From Pisolithus tinctorius (lineage: Eukaryota > Basidiomycota > Agaricomycetes > Boletales > Pisolithaceae): a DNA stretch of 64,000 nt. Where the stretch lies: NCBI GenBank assembly GCA_024663395.1, contig JANFAH010000012.1, forward strand, positions 1,586,936 to 1,650,935, in the 5' to 3' direction. The first letter of the stretch is position 1. Every line of letters begins with the position of its first letter. The notes under the pieces are model-generated. The model was given only the letters and a program-made list of their open reading frames with translations, was not told where the DNA came from and ran no database searches. Made by a program: the position numbers and the translations under genes. Of the stretch, positions 1-13,300 are shown one piece after another.

Positions 1-931
1 ACAAGAGGTCCTAGGTTTCAGCAGCCAAAGTGGGGTTGATGGACCGTCCAATCCACACTTGGGGCACTGCAAAAATGACACGCAGTGTATCTGCTAGGTA
101 ATGATTGTGCGGATATACTAAACTAGAAAAGCGACATTGGCCAGGACCCACAAAGGAATGCTTGAACCCTAAACACATGTGGGCGTGAACCTACGAGCGC
201 GTATCAAACCTTTGCGAGCGCGTGCTTATTTTCCCAGGCTTTCTGCGCTCTTAGGGGGAACATCAGTATCGAGTTTTCCAACAAAGCATCCCTCTATCAC
301 CACGCATCAAGAAACCGTCACCCTGAACGTACCTAAGTTTTGTATGCAAGCCTGCGGGCTCAGTTGTACTCCCCGGAACACGCGGCGACACGCCACAGAC
401 AGTGCTTGAAGGGCGGCACAGATTCGGCGCCTCTCGGGTCATGGGTGGCCGTAATCTGACGTTCACCCACCTCGTAAAGCCCTCCTTCCTCCGGATCACT
501 GTTTGTGCGTGCCTTGCGCTTGTAGGCGTTTCTGCGGAACGATGGCGCCCCCTGATTCTGGATGTGCATTGATCTGTTGCATAGAGGTCCTTCGGATCGG
601 AGCACGTCCTCTCGATGTTCACACAACACTAGCGGTAGACCAAAAGCCCGCCTCGCGAAGAATGTCTCGCCTGGACGCGATGCATCATGCAGGTATGGAC
701 AGCCAATCGAACTCACTAATATGATCAAACCACATTCCAGCTTGCTTGATGACACTGGTGGATTAGAGAGTACGTGTTGGAAGGGCCTACTTACGACGAC
801 GACGACATGCTACTCCGCCTCAGGGCCCGCTCTAAGTACTTGACCCCGCACTGCGACCAGAGCGTCGCACGACCCCACCCCCACTCGTCAAAAGTTTGTC
901 CGGAGATTAAATCATTGGTTCCGTCGTGCGC
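1..931. other. No supported gene
   Basis: Only short overlapping open frames occur on both strands. None shows a recognisable motif or a convincing exon chain. The stretch lies downstream of the BolA gene, so its right edge should hold that gene's 3' UTR. Confidence 0.5.
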
Positions 932-1360
932 TTAATTACCCTTTGCCAAGTATGCTTCGTACTGTTTCGGGGTGAAGGTTTTCTGACGCGGAGAAGTCTG
1001 ACCAAGCAAGATGAGACGTCTGCAGCAGCCTCACCTGGGAAAATGCGTGCATCTGGGAGATCTGTTCTTTTAAAGCCTCGTTCACTGGGAGAGAAAGGGT
1101 GAGGCCACAACAGCAGCGTCGAGAGTGCAGTCCACAAACCCATTCTATGTTTCGCGAGGCTAAGTTTGCCTTCAAAATCCTGCAAGGCGGGCGCTTCATG
1201 AGCCTCGTCTAAACGAACGGAGCGATGACACACGTACTTCGCTCACGAGCACGATGGCATAATTTGCACCGCAGCCGCTCGACTGGTCTTCGATTTCTAG
1301 ATGCGACACTCGGAACGAATCATGGATGGCTTTTTCCAAATCTTCGCGGGTCGTAGGCAT
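932..1360 (-). CDS. BolA-like protein
   Basis: Small BolA-family protein of 87 residues, the usual size for the family. BolA proteins pair with monothiol glutaredoxins and take part in iron-sulfur and iron-regulation signalling; this role is family knowledge. Four exons join in frame: 1360-1238, 1179-1140, 1084-1035 and 982-932, with GT-AG introns. The N-terminus reads MPTTREDLEKAIHDSF. Exons 2 and 3 encode the core DFEGK, then LAKHRMVNEALKEQI, matching the family's FxGKxxLxRHRxVNxxLxxE pattern. The last exon gives KTFTPKQYEAYLAKGN and stop. It is divergent from the amine oxidase gene at 2220, so both may share the 859-bp spacer as promoter. The start at 1360 is the ATG that leads directly into the BolA helix. 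Confidence 0.9.
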
Positions 1361-2219
1361 AACGAAGTGTTTCCTGTTGGTGGGATAGTGGAATCTGATA
1401 AGATGGTGGGCAGTGTAATGATGGCACGGCATCTCCCGATACAGTAGTCAGACTAGTTCAGCCTATGACAATATCCGGAGTTCAAACGGTGTTGGTTGGT
1501 GCGCGCTCATACTAGCAATTACAGTACAAGTGGCGCGGGAGCGGGTGGCCATTTCAACGAGAGTTGATTCCTTGTAAACGGGCGTCCGCACTTCCCAGCG
1601 CTGTCGTTAACGAGTAAGATTTCTCAAGGTTGGTGGAGCTTCTGGGAAAAAACCCGCCCATGTCATTTCCATCAAGACCTACGCGACTTTAGGACGGGTC
1701 ACGTCAGTCGTTCAGGTTTCCCAGAGCAGCTGCACTGTTTTTGAGGCCAGGTTCTTGGTGGCACTGCCCAACCACAGCCAATCGACAGATTGAATCGGGT
1801 TGTACGGGTGACATGCCATCGCCTGCCCAAGCCTCAAACATACAGCACTGATCAGCGGCTGTTGAACACCCCGAGGCATTATCGCTGTCCATACGGCGCG
1901 CGGAGCCATCTCCCGGCGGCCCTTATGTAGACTACGATGGCCGGCCATCATGCAATATATTCAGGCTGATCAAGCATTCCGAGTTGATATCATGAGGTAC
2001 TGCCAGGTATGAATTTGTATGTGGCGACCCGCACAACACCCGCGATTAGCAGGCGAATAGCCTGGGAGCCAGTTCCGGGACACCTGTTAAACTTCGCGTA
2101 ATGGTCGCAGTTGAATTAAGTCGGTTCTACATCGCTTCCAGGACTTATAAAATGGCCAACACAAAAAAGAATCCTGCGCGCTGCTCTGTCACAATCTTTT
2201 CACTGATCCCTCTCTTCCC
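1361..2219. promoter_or_regulatory. Divergent promoter spacer with TATA box
   Basis: This 859-bp gap separates the BolA start (-) from the amine oxidase start (+). A TATAAAA box at 2146-2152 lies 68 bp before the ATG at 2220, with a pyrimidine-rich stretch between, typical of basidiomycete promoters. Small minus-strand frames near 1704-1951 show no motif. Confidence 0.55.
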
Positions 2220-4247
2220 ATGTCTCTAATCAGGGTCTCTGTTGGGACCGTGCTGCTCAGCCTCCTGGCTGGCGCGGCCGCTCAAGGTATCACCGCTTCT
2301 CAAAGTTTGGCCAACTTCACCCAAGCCGGTGTTGCCCCGAATAACACCAAGGTGCTCATCCTTGGTGGTGGTATGGCCGGTATCATCGCAGCCCGTACTC
2401 TCCATGAGCAAGGCATCGACGACTTCGTGGTTGTGGACGCCAAAACAGAATTCGGCGGACGCATGATTCAAAAGCCCTTCGGTGTTACGGGTAGACAAAT
2501 CGTCGTCGAGATGGGTCCGAGCTGGATTCAGGGAACTCAGGATGGTGATGGAAATGCTAATCCAGTTTGGGAGTTGGCACAGAAACACAATTTGAGTGTG
2601 GTGGAGAGCGACCTGTACGGGAGCGTATGTGCGTTTGTAGTTTACACTACGTCTTTGCGGTCACACTCATCCCGTCGTAGCCTTCTTCGATTACACTGGA
2701 CCCAGTAACTACTCGGACACCTTCACAGCGTCGATAGACGCGTTCACCAACGCTACAGTGGTTGCAGGTACGCCAGGGAATTTCAGTGGCTATTTAATCT
2801 TTCTAAGGTTTATGAAATAGGGCAGCGATTGCACGAGAACAAGGTTGATATGGATCTCCGGTCAGCTTACAGTTACTTGGGCATGGCTCCCACGACCCCA
2901 CAAGAGGAGGCTTGCCAGTACTACCAGGTTGATTTCGTAGGTATCCTTCATATTCGGTAGGAGTGCGGCCTTACCTTGTTTCAGGAATGCAAGTTTTGTT
3001 TCCCCCCTTACATTGTCACTTTTAAACTGATCCGCTCTCTCCGCACCGGAATTTAGATGCGCAGGTAAGACGGGTTTCCTTCACTGCCACTGGACGACGC
3101 CATTGACCCATTTTTGTAGTCCCCTTCACAAACATCGTGGTTGGCCTCTGCATGGGTGAGCACATGTGTAGCGTTTTACGTGGCTGCGATGTCCCTGATT
3201 CATTATAGAAACACAATTTCACCTACGTTCCTGAGGCCGGAGGTTATTCGGACGTGCACATGATGTCTATCGACCCGCGTGGTATTGCATGGATCGTTCA
3301 AGCGGAGGCTGTCGATTTTCTTAAGACAAACCAGATCCTCTACAACCAGACCGTAACGTCCATCCACTACGACCAGAACGGGGTGACCGTTCTGACAGCA
3401 GGCGGATACAACCTTACCGCGGAACATGCGCTGGTTACGTTCAGTGTTGGTGTGCTGCAAAACACCGACGTTGTTTTCCAACCTACTCTTCCCGACTGGA
3501 AACGAGAGGCTATCAACAGCATAGAAATGGTAAGAATTGACCTGCTGATCAAATGCCGTATTCCCTAACGCGAAGGCAGGCGGGGTACAACAAGATCTTC
3601 CTGCAGTTCAACGACACTTTTTGGTTCGATACGGAGATGGGACTCTATGCGGACCTGCAACGAGGAAGATTCCCGGTATGGCAAAGCTTAGACCATCCCG
3701 ACTTCTTCCCTGGTTCGGGAGTCATTTCTGTTACTGTGACGGTAAGTGAACGTCGACTGTGCCATAAATTTCCTCTACTCAACGAGGTTTCAGGGTGACC
3801 AGTCGCCCTACGTTGAGCAAATGAACACCACGCAGCTCCAGAACGAGGTCATGGAGGTTCTTCGCACAATGTACCCCGATGCCCCCGATCCGGTCGATAT
3901 CCACATCCCTACCTGGGGCACCAATGCCCTGTATCGCGGCGCATACTCCAACTGGGGGGCGTCTTTCGTACCTGGACACGTAGAAAACTTGGGGGCCAAC
4001 GTGGATAATCACCTCTGGTTCGCGGGTGAGGCTACCAGTCTCAAGTACTTCGGTTAGTCCACGTCTTCTATTTACCTAAGAGCTGCAACTTACTTGATGG
4101 GGTTGTATAGGCTTCTTGCAAGGTGCCTACCTTGAGGGCCAGAGAGTTGGAAAAGAAATTGCTGATTGTATCTACCACGGAAGCTGTTCGGTAGCTCATG
4201 AGGCCACGATTACAAACGCCCAGCCTTACCCAAACAGTTTGCAGTAG
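2220..4247 (+). CDS. Secreted flavin amine oxidase (polyamine-oxidase-like)
   Basis: FAD-dependent amine oxidase of 512 residues. It probably oxidises polyamines or other amines, releasing an aldehyde and hydrogen peroxide; the substrate is inferred. Nine exons keep one frame: 2220-2628, 2681-2767, 2821-2940, 3057-3064, 3120-3155, 3209-3529, 3580-3741, 3794-4052 and 4111-4247. The N-terminus is a signal peptide ending near AGAAAQ. The dinucleotide fold VLILGGGMAGIIAARTL follows, then the GGRM and EMGPSWIQG motifs of the family. The C-terminal FAD-contact region contains WFAGEAT. Exon 4 is only 8 nt, but it restores DAQSPSQTSW in a conserved region. Several N-x-S/T sites fit secretion. A TATA box sits at 2146. 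No break was seen. Confidence 0.9.
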
Positions 4248-4905
4248 AGTAGCCGTAGTCACGGACCACATTCCTTTTCCCTGTCATTCGTTAGCACAGC
4301 TATGATCTAGACTTATCAGATAAAACATTTAGTCGATTTGCTCATTCTTTTTTCATTCTTCAGGAACTTCGAGTGCATATGTATATCCATTACCCTGTTA
4401 GCGCTTCGGCGTCTGCATTGTGCGACGCCTGTGGAATCTGCGTTGATCACAATTTAGTTAGGATCCTTGGGTTGCTGGTAGGTGCCACTTGGTATGTGCT
4501 TACAGCCAGGTATATCCCCCATCGTGATCAACAAGAGCTGTGCAAACGGTGATCCGTATCTTATCTTTTCTCTCAGTGATTGGTTCTCACCGTCAGGGCG
4601 ATATAACAGTAAGATGGACATATCGGACTGGAGGAATTGCCTCCGCCTGGCACCTGCCAAAGTACACATATCGACCTTATAAAAGTACCAGGCAGTGCGT
4701 ATCTGAGGCGCTGCTCGCCCTTTCCCAACCGTAACCTGGTGTTACCGGGTCACCTCTCGGTCTCCCCCTCAGTCGCTCCCTTAGAAAGGGCTGCCTTGTT
4801 TTCTTTCATTCTTTTAGATATCCAGCTGGCTGGATTTTCACGACTGGTTCGTAGTTTTGGCGCCCCCGCAGAGCAACAGAATTGCTTCACAAGCACGAAG
4901 TCGAT
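4248..4905. promoter_or_regulatory. Intergenic region with candidate TATA box
   Basis: This holds the 3' UTR of the amine oxidase and the promoter of the membrane protein gene at 4906. A TATAAAA lies at 4678-4684, followed by a CT-rich stretch around 4720-4810. Short open frames here are not supported as genes. Confidence 0.4.
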
Positions 4906-7481
4906 ATGACATGGCTGTCCAGAGATGTTTTCAACGCGTCCTTTCTATCCGCGTTGTGGAAACGGGTATGTCTTTTTTGATTGTTCTCCTTGTGGAAGCG
5001 TCAAAACTGAGCCCGTGGATATCTTCTGTCGCATCGTACAGCACACCCGCGCAACCACATGCCGTGTCACTCTGTGTTTCTTTTTCCTGGCACTCGCAAC
5101 ATGCGTCACGCAATCGACGTTGCTAGGCTTGTCAGTCAGTGTCAGTGCTCAAGGGAGGAAGCTCGTATCGGACATCATTGACGCCGCTGGCGTACAGAGG
5201 GGATTTACGGTCGTGCATGGTGACGTGATTGAGATATGCTACGGAATCCCAAGTCTTCGCGGCACATCCTGCGATGTCGTGTATAATGGAACGGCAAGCA
5301 ACAATCAAGGTGAGGTTAACTATTGTATATGTCGTGGCATGCGTATTCCCTCGTGACAAGTTCGCTAATCGTGACATTGGGCATTGTATGCGTAGTTACC
5401 ACCGATGCTGCAGGGCTTGCTAGTCGGGACGTGTCCATAAACCCCCTCGTTGATAGTGCAGGCACGACACAAGGAGTGGTCGTGTCTAATCCGGGTTCTT
5501 CGACGACTCTCAGCCTCCAGTGTGTCGAATCTCTTACCTGGTTGGAAACTTTGTCAGTTTGCTCCTGTGCCCACTACTGTATCACTTGGAGCTGACGCCG
5601 GTCTTTTTCATTACCATAGCCTCCGCGATGCCAAGAGTGAAGACATCATCCACATCGCTTTCCAGTGTTGGCTGTTCTCAAACTCCCTGGTGTCTGTGCG
5701 TGTTACCCTTTTGTATTCGTGCCTTTTCCTCTCGTTACTTAGGAATTTCGTATCAGTTGATCACGGAATCGATTCCACATCTGTACGTGTAGACGATTCA
5801 GAAAAACCGAGGTGAATTCTCAACTTTCTTTTCGCAGAGTCGTCGTTCTAGCTAGTCACGGTGCCAATACTGCGTGGTCTATTTTCCGCCTCTACAGTGA
5901 ACGAGCTGCGGAGAAAACGTATACCGATATCGTTAATGGAGCGTGCGATGGCGTAGATGTTCTTGGTGGCTGGCCAAGCAATGTCATCCGCTATGCTGTA
6001 AGTCGACTTCCTTCCTTAGACTTGACCCTCAGTGGATATCTCCACTCACCTTACTCGTCGTCCCCAGATCCTCGGGATCCACGGCAGTGTCTTTTTATGT
6101 ACGATCTTCCTTGTTTACCAGTTGGTGAAGGTGGGAACTCGCCCGGACTCGTATTGGCCACATATCACTGACCACGAGTTTCCATGTAGATCTACGGAAA
6201 AGAGATGTTCAGTAGTGTTGGTTCGTCACCCGCAGTCACCCGTGTCTTGAAGGTCCGTCCATTTACAAAATCGCCATGAACATATGTGGGATTTACTTGA
6301 CTCATCACGCACAGCTCCTACATTGGCTGACAGTATTCCTTCAATTCGCCTCGTTTTACGTTGTCGCTTCTGCTGCGGCCTGGTTCGACAAGCGCAAGAC
6401 TGGCATTGTTTCTCCCTACTCGCACAGCACATTGTTCGATGTGGCCTTCGTTGTTGTTTCTGCTGTACGTATCTGTCTTCTTTTATTAGTATGGCTTGTT
6501 GCTGATCAGCGGCTGGGTACTATAGATCATTCTTCCATGGTGGCTTTTGGTACGTATAACGACATTTGCTTCGCGTCCGTTCAACAGTTCACCGCTATCT
6601 TATGCAGGGTTTACGTTCGATCCGGCTCGAACAGAGAAGCTGGTTCTCGGTCTTTTCTCTTCTTAGCGTTGTCCTGCTCGTATTCTCCGCTCTCTTGTTC
6701 ACCAGCGCGCTGTACCGCTACGAGATTGGAGCGTGGGCGTTTTTGGGTTCCCTTTCGATAATAGCTGGCCTCCTACTCATTGTTTCCTGCATTCTGGCTT
6801 TGGTGTGTAGGGTGCATTTCGGGCTTGGGCTCAAACAATTTCGTGAGTGTCATACTTCTTCCCGCCTTATCTATTTACCTACTAGCGGTGGCGGGGTACT
6901 GATGACATCCTTCTTTCTAAAAAAAATCCCCGTTCGATGGGAACACTTCAGTCATCGTGCAAGCTGAGCTGCGGAAGTCAGGATTCACCCAGGACAGGTT
7001 CGTCCTGGATCCAAGCAGGGTTACTGTCACCATCACCAGTACCACAACAACAACCGCCTTTCCGGAAAAAGTTAGGGTTCTCTGCGGTAGCGTCGGACGA
7101 CCCTTCTCATCTACGTTCTTGCAGCACGACAAGCGGGAATCTGATTCCTCGTCAGAACGTTCCAGGCGCTCCGTACATTCTGAAACGTTTGCGACGTGGC
7201 TAGCAGCCACTGAAAAGTATGGACCGTCCGATGAGGAGAAGAATGGGTTGTCGGAAAAGTCGTGTGGTTATCCACATTGGCCGCCTGGGTTGGGACATGT
7301 GGCACCCTCCATCGTGGAACATGTTCTTCGTCGTGCCTCGCACTCCTCGTCGGAGGGAATAGATCCGGAATTTGGAGATGACGAGAGGGAACACTCGGGT
7401 GTAGCGAGGGCACTGGTACGGGACACAGAGCTGCCGAACGAGGCACACAGGAGTGAACCTGCGTTCAAGGCCAAGTTGTGA
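4906..7481 (+). CDS. Multi-pass membrane protein of unknown function
   Basis: I do not recognise the family. The chain starts MTWLSRDVFNASF at 4906-4965. A hydrophobic segment (CRVTLCFFFLALATCV) and an extracellular-looking domain with NGT and cysteines follow at 5042-5309 and from 5396. Joined exons 5838-5997, 6068-6130, 6190-6252, 6315-6464, 6526-6549 and 6608-6842 supply about six further hydrophobic helices, for example VVVSAIILPWWLL and SVVLLVFSALLF. The last exon, 6952-7481, is a hydrophilic tail rich in S, E and R, as expected for a cytoplasmic domain. All these joins are GT-AG and stay in frame. The join between 5396 and 5838 is not certain; one candidate uses donors near 5519 and 5694. 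It could be an orphan receptor-like or transporter-like protein. Confidence 0.7.
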
Positions 7482-7602
7482 GGAATACGAGAGAAGTTGT
7501 GCATGTGAACGTGTCCCGCGTCGCCGTAGGCCTGAGCAAAATTGTACACCAGCGTGAGGGAAGGATACTGATGGCACATGGAACTCGAGTTATCCAAGAA
7601 GT

Positions 7603-8156
7603 CTACAATCTTTCAAGTTGATTCTCTGACCAAGTCCAAAGCGATACAAGACTGATACAAAATCGTACCTTTCCACTGAGACTGACAGTGCATCCGTGAA
7701 CGGCCGGCCCCGCATACTTACAATTGCGTCAGTGCGCCGTAGGATACTTCGTAAACCACCCTTGTGATAGGCCGACCAAAGCCAAAGGCTTGTTCCACAA
7801 ACACGATGCGTCCCTCTGGGATCTACATGGAAAGTGGTACGATAGGCTGATTCAGAGATAAAGTGGGCCCCCATGCTCGTCTGCTGTTCACCCGCACCCG
7901 CACCTTCTGATCAGCGTGTCTGTCTCCATCCGCCTTGATGATGCCTTTGACACATATATAAGCGAACAAGTCCCTTGAACCCGTTTTCTGCGAGGAAGCC
8001 CGTGAAACACCCAAAATTTCTGGGTCCCATGTACGTGTCTCATTCGGCGCAGTATCGCCAGTCAAGAGGCACCCCGAGTTCGCCAAAATGCTTCACGTCG
8101 CTGGCAATAGCCGGTCCTCTCACCAGAATCGAGACTTCGCTTAGTACCTGGGCCAT
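7603..8156 (-). CDS. Candidate small gene, unknown
   Basis: This is a weak candidate. From an ATG at 8156 the minus strand reads MAQVLSEVSILVRGPAIASD. With plausible introns it can be joined to an exon at about 7822-7716 reading EGRIVFVEQAFGFGRP and on to VVYEVSYGALTQ, bounded by a tag acceptor and a gtaagt donor. It may end at a TAG at 7603-7605. The protein-like composition and good splice sites argue for a real gene. I recognise no family, and the middle joins are uncertain. It would be convergent with the membrane protein gene. Confidence 0.3.
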
Positions 8157-8540
8157 TGACTACGAAAGATTCTAACTTCTTACCATTTCTGTTTTATCTC
8201 CGCTCACTGGCCAATCATAAACCCACACAGAGTCAGCTGGCCGAAATAGCGAATTTGCATACCGCGTTCATGTTCCCATATCACGGACTGGCTATGAATG
8301 CCTTTTGTGAAGGAATTCTTTGTTGTTTTCTCTGTAGGTATTACCTGGAGCATAACAACAAAGGGTTCCCTCATTATGGATCCGAGGGGGGAACTCCCGG
8401 GTACAATGGGCCGCAGGTATTTCCGGGGTATAAACAATCTGCCCTTGAACCTCATCACGAGACGCAAGGGCAAATTGTCAATGGGACATCGCAACCACCG
8501 ACATGGCACAACATCATAGGCTAAGGCCAACTGCTGTAAT

Positions 8541-9366
8541 GTGAAATGCACGCACCATCATCACCAGGACCTCCGTGTATATGGCCTGTTGAACGAGGTG
8601 AACTATCAAAGATGCATCGTCGTTGTTTTCAAACCTGCGATACGTTCCACTTATGCGTTTCCGGCCATCAACGTGTCTCTCGCTACTTCTAGGGATGCCT
8701 TGTCCGTTCTTGAGTTTGCTCATGGCTCGGCTCGTTTATGGTACAGTTACGCTTTAATCGTTCTACCGCAGGCGAGTCAATTCGTCAAGCTTACATCTGG
8801 AGCTCACCTCCCACGCTCGCAGGTACTTTCCAGCGAGTATCAATACGAAATTGCTTGAACAGAACAGAGAGCAAATCGAATGGAGACGGTGGGAATATAG
8901 GCATCCAGAACCACATTGTCGGAGTGCAGAAGCAGGTGAGACATAGGCTACACACATACGTTGCAAGGGAGAATTCGATGGTGTGCCTTACTACTGGTTT
9001 TCATCGGACCAGTGAGCTGTGGTCACGCACAGTGGGCAGTCGGAAGAATTGTCATGCTGGTGAGTTCCCCGTGTCTTGTTTTCCTACTCGCTTCAACATT
9101 CCGAATCAGACAATGCGACTGCCGGCCGGACGCTCATCCAGTATTATAGGTGGCGCCTTGATATCCTCTTGAAAGGCCGGTGTGACATACGTCAAGCGCG
9201 AAATCTAGCACAGGGAAGCATGGCAGCAACTGACCCAAATACGAACCATGGGTCTATCCCCGAGCGTTCAGATAGTGAACGCTCCCTCGACGACTCCCTG
9301 TCTCTCGAGATGCCCTCAGAATCAGACATACATATTCAGCAGAAAAAATCAACCTTCACGCTGTAA
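8541..9366 (+). CDS. Candidate spliced gene, unknown
   Basis: Separate frames give protein-like stretches that could be exons of one plus-strand gene: one around 8690-8810, one at about 8822-8935 containing KLLEQNREQIEWRRWEYRH before a gtgaga donor, EFDGVPYYWFSSDQ near 8975, and a final exon from about 9107 ending SDIHIQQKKSTFTL and stop at 9366. The first exon and the start codon are not resolved and no family is recognised. The gene could also begin further left, where other frames are open from 8156. Confidence 0.25.
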
Positions 9367-10346
9367 TTCATACAAGCGAGAAGGGCAGGCTTCATAAAGG
9401 TCGCCCGCTAGAGGGGAAAAACGAAGATGGACTAGGGATGCATTACGACTCGTACCTTGAAGTTGTCATAGGTTGGCGCTGAAGAAGCCTTGACGACGTG
9501 GGCCAATCAGCGTTCACACCTGCTACCAGCCAAGGGCGTTCAGTACTATTGTGCACCCAAAACTCGACGCTGCCGACGGCGATTCACTATATCCCCTAAA
9601 CCACCTTACCTGCAGGTCAGTCTACCATCGATTTTCCAGGAGAGGAACCATACTACTCAAAGTGCTTCCCCTACGACAACACCAACAACCGCTTTTACCC
9701 TCTATGTACAAGACTAACGGATTTATGGATAGCATAATCCACCGCCGGCAGGGGGCAGAGTCGTCCGAGTGCGCCGAGGGCAACTAGTACGTTGCCAACA
9801 GGCACAGCCTGTCAAATTGAGGCTGGAGGTGGTGGTCAAAGCGGAGACACCCGAGCCTCCGGTGCAGACTAGGCGTGGTCTGAGCGGGTTGCTGAGGAGA
9901 TGGTGGGGACGGAAGCAACGATGACGTTTACGATGATGAGTAAGGTGTTTGGATGTGTTTGGCGGAAGGATATGCCTAAACTGAGAGACGAGGACTTTAC
10001 AAGGGCTTCGCCTCAGCTATTGTTATCATTCGCCGTTGTCGGTTTCGATTTTGATCACTTTCACCGTCGGTCTGGTAGCAGTAAGTCTTTATCGCTACCT
10101 ATGTCCCGCATGGCATGCACGCAGCAGAATCCCTTAATATGTGGTGATATGAGCAGTGCGGATAGCAATCATCTTCCCATTTCGAATCGATACAAGTTGA
10201 CGCAACGCAGTAGAATGCGAGGGAACATATAGTGTTGTGAGTAAATGTATTCTAGCATGAACGGTAATCTGGGTATACCCGTCGCGTTACAAGAATTATC
10301 TAAGAAACGAAGAAGAGCACACCAAGGCTGATTACAACGCGAAAAT
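9367..10346. other. No supported gene
   Basis: Short frames on the plus strand (for example near 9490-9787 and 9900-10232) have no recognisable motif or convincing splice pattern. The right edge is the 3' flank of the GTPase-TPR-HET gene. Confidence 0.45.
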
Positions 10347-13300
10347 CTACACGATCTCCAGGGTCTGGCATTGACTATCGAGAACACCAGCCACATCTTC
10401 AACGCGAACATTGATTAAGCAACTAGATGCGATTCTCTTCCAGTCGTTGTGAAGCGACGACTCTAGCAGAAGGGCATTAAATGGCTGTCCGAGCCATTCT
10501 AATAAACTCCCTAGAACATCACCGGGTGCGAGCAGATCAAGTACTTTCGGGCTCCAAGGACGAATGAGGGCATATGGCAAAGTTGTACCTGAACCCTCCT
10601 GAAGATGGGATGACATTGTGAGCTTCAGAGGTACCAGGTTAGTTGCAGCAATTTCATAGTCATGACACGAAGTGTTGGATGAGGTTGCTAGTAGTTTTAC
10701 CCTTGTGATCCGATGGACGATGCAAGGCAACGCAAGCCTACGACCGACGAACCGCGGGGAAGGTAACTGCACAAGGGCGTTGTACAATATGCGCTCCTCT
10801 CCGCGATCAACGCCATTGTATTTGGAAGGGTCGCTCGGAGTTGACTGCGCACAAGACAAAGTCTGGTACGGCGTGAGGCTTGCAGGGAAACAGCTATGGA
10901 ACGGCGATGCTTCCCCGACCCAGTCTAAAACTGAGACATCTCCTGACCGTGAAATGATCTCCACCAAGAGCCGTCCAAGGGCTCCCTCTGCGAATTCACC
11001 GTAGATAACAGGCAAATGAACCTGGAAAATTCCGAAAAGCGAATAAGCAGAATCTTCTGACCGGGTGGTAGAACGTGCCGATGCCCATCGAAGCCTAGAG
11101 CGTGCATCATCTATGCCTGGGCTAAAGTTCTTAAGATGTGACTCTCCAATTCCTGTTGCCTCTTGGAGCTCTGCGAAAATAGCGCTGTCCACCTTGTGGT
11201 TTGGAGAAGTGCAGCCCTTGTAGAGGGACCAGTCCTGAGTGTAAAAGAGGATCCTAGGAGAAGCCAGCAACTCCTGGAGAGTCCAACCCCGTCGGAACCA
11301 GACGCTATTGGTGAATGAAGCTGAGTCGGATACATCGGAGAGATGCACGATGGTTAAGGCCGAATGATGATACCAAGAGAACATAGACGCGATGGCTTCT
11401 TGTAATTCCGAACTACTGTCCTTATTGATGCAGCACGTATCACTCCATGCCCATGAGTAGCGGTGTCGAAGAGTGAAAAGTGAGAAGTTTCGGAGCTTTG
11501 CGATGCCTTCTCCATCGCCCAAATCATAGATATTATTTCCTTGGATGTCACGTAGTAGGGGTTCGCCAGTGCCCCACCTATGAGACAGTGTACCGTACCG
11601 AAAGAATTTCGAGATTGTTGAGTGAACTAACGCCTTGCATGCAGGATCGTCATGTATGGAGGATATGGAGGATAAGGAGGATAGCAGCTCATCGTAATGA
11701 ACGCTACCCTCAAAATACGATATCTGCGCATCCCGATCACACAGGACGCCCGTTATCGTGTTCAGTAATCGTGGTGGGAGAGTCTTGATGGTTTCAGCGA
11801 CAATGTTCCGAACCATCTGTTTGACACCCGACGACCCGGCGCCAGAACCAATGGCTTGCATCGTAAGGTTCGGCAGACGCCATTTTCTGGTCAGCAAATC
11901 CACGCAGTCTGCAAGAAAGTCGAGGCACGAATCATAATGTTCCAAAGGGCAGAGCGCCAGGGCAGCACGAGCATGCGTGACAGCCTCAGCTAAATCATCC
12001 TTGACACATAGCCTCTGGTATTTTTCACGGAGACATGTCGCGAGGTTTAATAGAGACATGCACTTGTCGGAGGGTGATGGTGGAGTGCATTCTAGTGCAG
12101 TTCGGCGGAGAGTTATAACCTCATCTAAATCTGCCAAGTCGTCACCTCTTCTGAAACGCTCGTGCAGGCTATTTGAGAGGCTGACAAGAGATGCGAAGCG
12201 TCCTGGATGACCGGGGGGAGTGAATTGCAAGGCAGTAAGTCGGAGGGTAATGATTTCCGTCAAATCCTTTGTGCCACCCTCCTTGCTAAACCGCTCATCG
12301 AGACAATCCAACAGCTTGGCAAGAAACACGGGGTGTTCCGGATGCTCTGGTGGAGTGAGCTGCAAGGCAGTGCGTCGGAGGCGAACGATTTCCGCCAAGT
12401 CTGATGCACCGGGCTCACGCCTGTGCCGTTCGTGCAGGCTATCCGCAAGATTATCGAGAAAGACGACATGTCCTTGGCGCCCCGGGGGAGTGAGTTGCAA
12501 GGCAGCGCGCCGAAGAATAATAATTTCCTCCAAGTCTGATGCATCGGCCTCCCTCCTGAATCGTTCGAGCAGGCTATTCGCAAGGTTGTCGAGGGACGCG
12601 ACGTCCCCTTGATGCCCCGGAGAAGTGAGTTGCGGGGAAGCACGTCGGAGGGTAATAGCTTCCTTCAAGTCATCCGTATCGCCATCCCTCAGGAATCGTT
12701 CTTTAGGGGCATTTGCAAGGTCGTCAAGAGACATCACACGTCCTTGGTGCCCCGGGAAAGTGAGCTGCAAGGCAGCGCGTCGGAGGTCGATGACTTGACC
12801 CAAATCTTCGATACCGCCCTTCGCCTTGAATCGCTTGTCCAGGCTATTCGCGAGGTTGACAACGGATGTAAGACGTTCTCGGCGCAATGGGGGAGTAATA
12901 TCCAATATAGCACGTTGAAAGTTGATGATATCCGCCAAAGTATCCATGTCACCCTCCCTGCTAAACTGCAGGTTCAGGTCATTAACCAGATTGGCGAGCG
13001 ATGCAAGGCGTTCTCGAAGCGCTGAATCGTCGCTATTTGTATACCACTCTTCGACCCGCTCCGGCGCTCCTGGAGGAATCCTTTCAAGCGCCCAGGAGAT
13101 GTCCTTGTCGTCAAAAGGGCTCATCACGACCAAGGAAGCAATCTTGTCAAGAACGGCGTCGCGACTCGGGATCCTACAATCGAAACCCTTGATCTGCAAG
13201 TGAGCATTGCGCCACATTTCCGACTGGCGGTATATGTTGAAAGCTAAATTTACGGCGTCACGTGTAAGATTCTTGTCGTCCATGACTGCGAACAATATCT

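Noticed and set aside
8156..8524. Possible ferritin-like or Rds1-like secreted protein frame
   Set aside because: A few words (FMFPYHG) look suggestive, but the rest does not fit the family and no metal ligands can be placed.
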